DNA from: Nitrospirota bacterium
GTDB taxonomy: Bacteria; Nitrospirota; Thermodesulfovibrionia; Thermodesulfovibrionales; UBA6898
Length of the DNA stretch: 8,231 nt
Assembly (NCBI GenBank): GCA_021787505.1
Contig: JAJYLU010000059.1
Coordinates: 1-8,231 of the forward strand
Reading direction: 5' to 3'
Shown: in pieces, positions 6,688 to 8,231 of the stretch
How positions within the stretch are numbered: position 1 is the first letter of the stretch
Layout of the letters: the number at the start of each line of letters is the position of its first letter
Position numbers and translations under genes: made by a program
Notes under the pieces: generated by a model
Databases searched by the model: none
What the model saw: the letters and a program-made list of their open reading frames with translations, nothing else
What the model was told of the DNA's origin: nothing

Positions 6688-6727
6688 GTCCCCTCTCCCC
6701 TGGAGGGAGAGGGACAGGGTGAGGGGG
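6688..6727. repeat. REP-like palindromic element beside the integrase stop
   Basis: CCCTCTCCC (6691-6699) and GGGAGAGGG (6705-6713) form a perfect 9-bp stem with a CTGGA loop. Outer GTC/GAC extends the stem past a one-base bulge, and AGGGTGAGGGGG follows. The CCCTCTCCC-loop-GGGAGAGGG plus GGGTGAGGG pattern is, from memory, a widespread intergenic repeat in many bacterial genomes. It ends 11 bases from the integrase stop and, transcribed from the minus strand, would form a strong hairpin in the integrase mRNA 3' end, without a U tract. Confidence 0.6.
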
Positions 6728-6738
6728 AAGATCAGCCG

Positions 6739-8034
6739 TCAAGGGTCTTCTTTCAAAAGGGCATCCAGCGGGCTCATCGGGACGTTCTGCATCTCGCGCA
6801 TGACATGGGTATAGATCATCGTCGTTTCAATGCTCTTATGGCCAAGCAGTTCTTGCACCTCCCTTATGTTCACTCCGCTCATGAGGAGATGGGTCGCAAA
6901 GCTGTGGCGCAGCGTATGGACCGTCGCATGCTTGGCGATGCCCGCCTTTCTGACGGCAAAGGCTATGGCGGTCTGGATCGCCTTTTCACTTGCATGATGG
7001 CGTCTAACCTTGCCGCTTCTGGGATCGATGGAGAGCTTGGCCGAAGGAAACACAAACTGCCATATCCATTCCCTGCCTGCGTTGGGGTATTTGCGGTCAA
7101 GCGCATCCGGCATATGCACCTCTCCGAAGCCGGCTGCAAGGTCCCTTTCATGCAACGCCTTCACTTTACCGAGATGAAGCCGGAGCGGCTCTCTTATCGC
7201 CTCGGGCAGAATGGTAGACCTGTCTTTGTCACCTTTGCCGCTTCTGACGATGAGAAGCCCGGCATCGAAATCGATATCCTGCACTCTCAACCTCGCCAAT
7301 TCCATGAGGCGAAGGCCGGCTCCGTAAAGAAGATGCGCGATCAGAAGGGGAGATCCGGTGAGATTGCTGAAGAGTGCCCTGACCTCTTCAACCGAAAGCA
7401 CGACCGGGAGCTTCTTCCCCCTCTTGGCCCGGACCGTGCCGGAAAGACCGGTAATCACCTGCCCAAGCACATCGCGAAAAAGAAAAATAAGCGCATTGAA
7501 GGCCTGGTTCTGCGTCGAGGAGGAGACCCGTCTTTTGATGGCAAGATGCCCCAGATAATTCTTTATCTCGGCGGACGTAAGCGGGGCCGCTGCTCCGTCT
7601 TTTGCGGTCTCTTCAACATAGCGGAAGAAACGCCTCGCCCAATCCAGATAGGCAGTTTCCGTACGGTAGGAATAATGTTTGAGCCGAAGCAGCCTTTTCA
7701 TCTCGGCAAGTATGTGGGCCTGGGCGGAAAGGCTTGCCTCTGCAGCAGTTCCGGTCCTGACAGCATTGAGGGATTCGCCGCCCTTGAAGTGGTTGAGATA
7801 AAGGAGCAGCGCTTCTTCTGCCTGCCTGATCTGCCAGTCGGCGATATTCTCCTGGGCCTTGAGAGAATCGAGAAACTCAATTATAAGAGCCCCGCTATCC
7901 GCGTGGCTTTTCCCGGCGATGAAGAAAAGGAATCTGCTTGCCCAGAGCGCAAGGAACGGAATGTTCTTCTCGGGCGCAAGCTTACCCGATCTGAGAAAGG
8001 ATTGAAAATCCGGCAGCGTGTCTTTGATCCCCAT
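6739..8034 (-). CDS. Integron-integrase-type tyrosine recombinase (IntI-like)
   Basis: The 431-residue protein has the full tyrosine recombinase set: Arg242 (GAGLRLMEL), Lys267 (SGKGDKDR), His373 and Arg376 (HTLRHSFAT), His399 (LLGHKS) and the nucleophile Tyr408 (TTMIYTHV). Between the Lys and His boxes lies [12 protein letters not shown] followed by W-x-W and VFP (about 309-330), then [11 protein letters not shown] (337-347). This matches the extra insert that marks IntI enzymes and is needed to recognise folded attC sites. The usual IntI N-terminus ([18 protein letters not shown]) appears only at about 119-136, so there is an extra N-terminal region of about 95 helical residues resembling a second core-binding domain (LLLYLNHF at 76-83). 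ATG 8034 is preferred over TTG 8070 because AAAGGGG (8040-8046) precedes it by 5 bases. It faces the operon convergently. No disruption is seen, so it is probably functional. Confidence 0.92.
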   Translation of the reverse strand: MGIKDTLPDFQSFLRSGKLAPEKNIPFLALWASRFLFFIAGKSHADSGALIIEFLDSLKAQENIADWQIRQAEEALLLYLNHFKGGESLNAVRTGTAAEASLSAQAHILAEMKRLLRLKHYSYRTETAYLDWARRFFRYVEETAKDGAAAPLTSAEIKNYLGHLAIKRRVSSSTQNQAFNALIFLFRDVLGQVITGLSGTVRAKRGKKLPVVLSVEEVRALFSNLTGSPLLIAHLLYGAGLRLMELARLRVQDIDFDAGLLIVRSGKGDKDRSTILPEAIREPLRLHLGKVKALHERDLAAGFGEVHMPDALDRKYPNAGREWIWQFVFPSAKLSIDPRSGKVRRHHASEKAIQTAIAFAVRKAGIAKHATVHTLRHSFATHLLMSGVNIREVQELLGHKSIETTMIYTHVMREMQNVPMSPLDALLKEDP

Positions 8035-8078
8035 CTCATCCCCTTTACCCTCAAAATGCGCAAGTCGCAATTACCACT

Positions 8079-8107
8079 ATTATCGATATTTTGCGAATTG
8101 AAAGCAA
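8079..8107 (-). promoter_or_regulatory. Putative integrase promoter
   Basis: On the minus strand TTGCTT (8107-8102) and GATAAT (8084-8079) form -35 and -10 boxes with a 17-base spacer. Initiation near 8072 would give a leader of roughly 40 bases containing the AAAGGGG Shine-Dalgarno sequence. I see no CTGT-N8-ACAG LexA box overlapping it, so SOS control of the proteobacterial type is not evident. Confidence 0.5.
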
Positions 8108-8139
8108 GCGTTTTTTCTTTTCTGTCGAGCAGTTTACCA

Positions 8140-8168
8140 TTGACAGGATTTGGGCCTTTTGCTAAATT
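8140..8168 (+). promoter_or_regulatory. Near-consensus outward promoter, Pc-like
   Basis: TTGACA (8140-8145), a 17-base spacer, and TAAATT (8163-8168) make a strong sigma-70-type promoter reading away from the integrase and out of the window. In integrons the cassette promoter Pc sits in or next to intI or attI and points this way. Alternatively it simply drives the gene that may begin at 8186. Confidence 0.65.
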
Positions 8169-8185
8169 TAGGGCATCCTTAGGCT

Positions 8186-8231
8186 ATGCGTACAGTAATT
8201 AGTTATGTTGCAAAAAATGAACAATTCAAAG
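8186..8231 (+). CDS. Possible start of an unidentified gene (cut by window end)
   Basis: ATG 8186 opens a frame reading MRTVISYVAKNEQFK to the window edge, 15 codons. It lies about 11 bases after the expected transcription start of the outward promoter, so the leader would be very short, and only AGG (8181-8183) is available as a Shine-Dalgarno sequence. A second frame from ATG 8205 is equally open but has no ribosome site. Too little is visible for a family call, and this stretch could instead be attI or other non-coding DNA. Confidence 0.35.
   Translation, partial: MRTVISYVAKNEQFK

Larger units (their letters stand above)
6362..6738. other. Gene-free interval between the operon and the integrase, rich in small inverted repeats
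   Basis: I see no credible gene in this 377-base interval. It contains GCTTTAAGC (6371-6379), a weak 5-bp hairpin ACACT-CTTT-AGTGT (6387-6400), a tandem TTACCCC pair (6428-6441), a GTCCC...GGGAC inverted repeat in the region of 6503-6520, and the larger palindromes listed separately. Base composition alternates between AT-rich and GC-rich patches, unlike the coding DNA on either side. No tRNA, CRISPR or complete attC pattern was found. Confidence 0.6.

Noticed and set aside
8122..8146. CTGT...ACAG as a LexA box controlling the integrase
   Set aside because: The half-sites are 17 bases apart; a LexA box of the E. coli type needs 8.
6397..8202. A 601-codon open frame on the plus strand across the integrase
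   Set aside because: It is antisense to a clear IntI-type recombinase with all catalytic residues, and runs through the REP-like palindrome (giving the low-complexity SPLEGEGQGEGE). It shows no recognisable domain.
8202..8208. GTTATGT as an attI core downstream of the outward promoter
   Set aside because: It fits only part of GTTRRRY (T where a purine is needed), and the window ends before any cassette could be seen.

Overview
The window looks like chromosomal DNA of a moderately GC-rich Gram-negative bacterium. The gene types (a bacterial Ras-like GTPase almost identical in layout to myxobacterial MglA, a SPOR protein, a Mur ligase paralogue) would suit a Nitrospirota or Desulfobacterota/Myxococcota lineage. 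That placement is inference from protein resemblance; there is no rRNA or marker gene here to settle it.

Layout. (1) 2-1448, plus strand: the 3' end of a probable roadblock/MglB gene, a complete mglA, and a SprT-like zinc metalloprotease-fold gene without a clear ATG start. An imperfect hairpin at 1446-1509 may end this unit. (2) 1591-6361, plus strand: a tightly packed five-gene unit with overlaps of 14 and 4 bp and gaps of 6 and 1 bp. It holds rnhA (RNase HI), a TrhP/YegQ-type U32 protein (tRNA hydroxylation family), a small membrane protein with an AN1-like zinc finger, a degenerate receiver-TM-SPOR fusion, and a MurC-like Mur ligase with an altered P-loop. (3) 6362-6738: non-coding DNA packed with small inverted repeats, including a REP-like palindrome next to the integrase stop. 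(4) 6739-8034, minus strand: an integron-integrase-type tyrosine recombinase with the diagnostic IntI insert and an extra N-terminal region of about 95 residues. (5) 8035-8231: an AT-richer intergenic stretch with two divergent promoter-like signals, one for the integrase and a near-consensus one (TTGACA-17-TAAATT) reading out of the window, followed by what may be the first codons of another gene.

How the parts may work together. MglA/MglB form a GTPase switch that sets cell polarity in myxobacteria. The last two genes of the operon point to the cell envelope: a SPOR domain that should bind peptidoglycan stripped of stem peptides, anchored to a cytoplasmic receiver that cannot be phosphorylated in the usual way, followed by an enzyme that ligates an amino acid or peptide to a UDP-muramyl-type substrate. 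The zinc-finger membrane protein sits directly before them. A joint envelope role for these three genes is a hypothesis from position only. The right end looks like the integrase side of an integron platform, and any attI site and cassette array would be expected beyond position 8231. None is visible inside the window.
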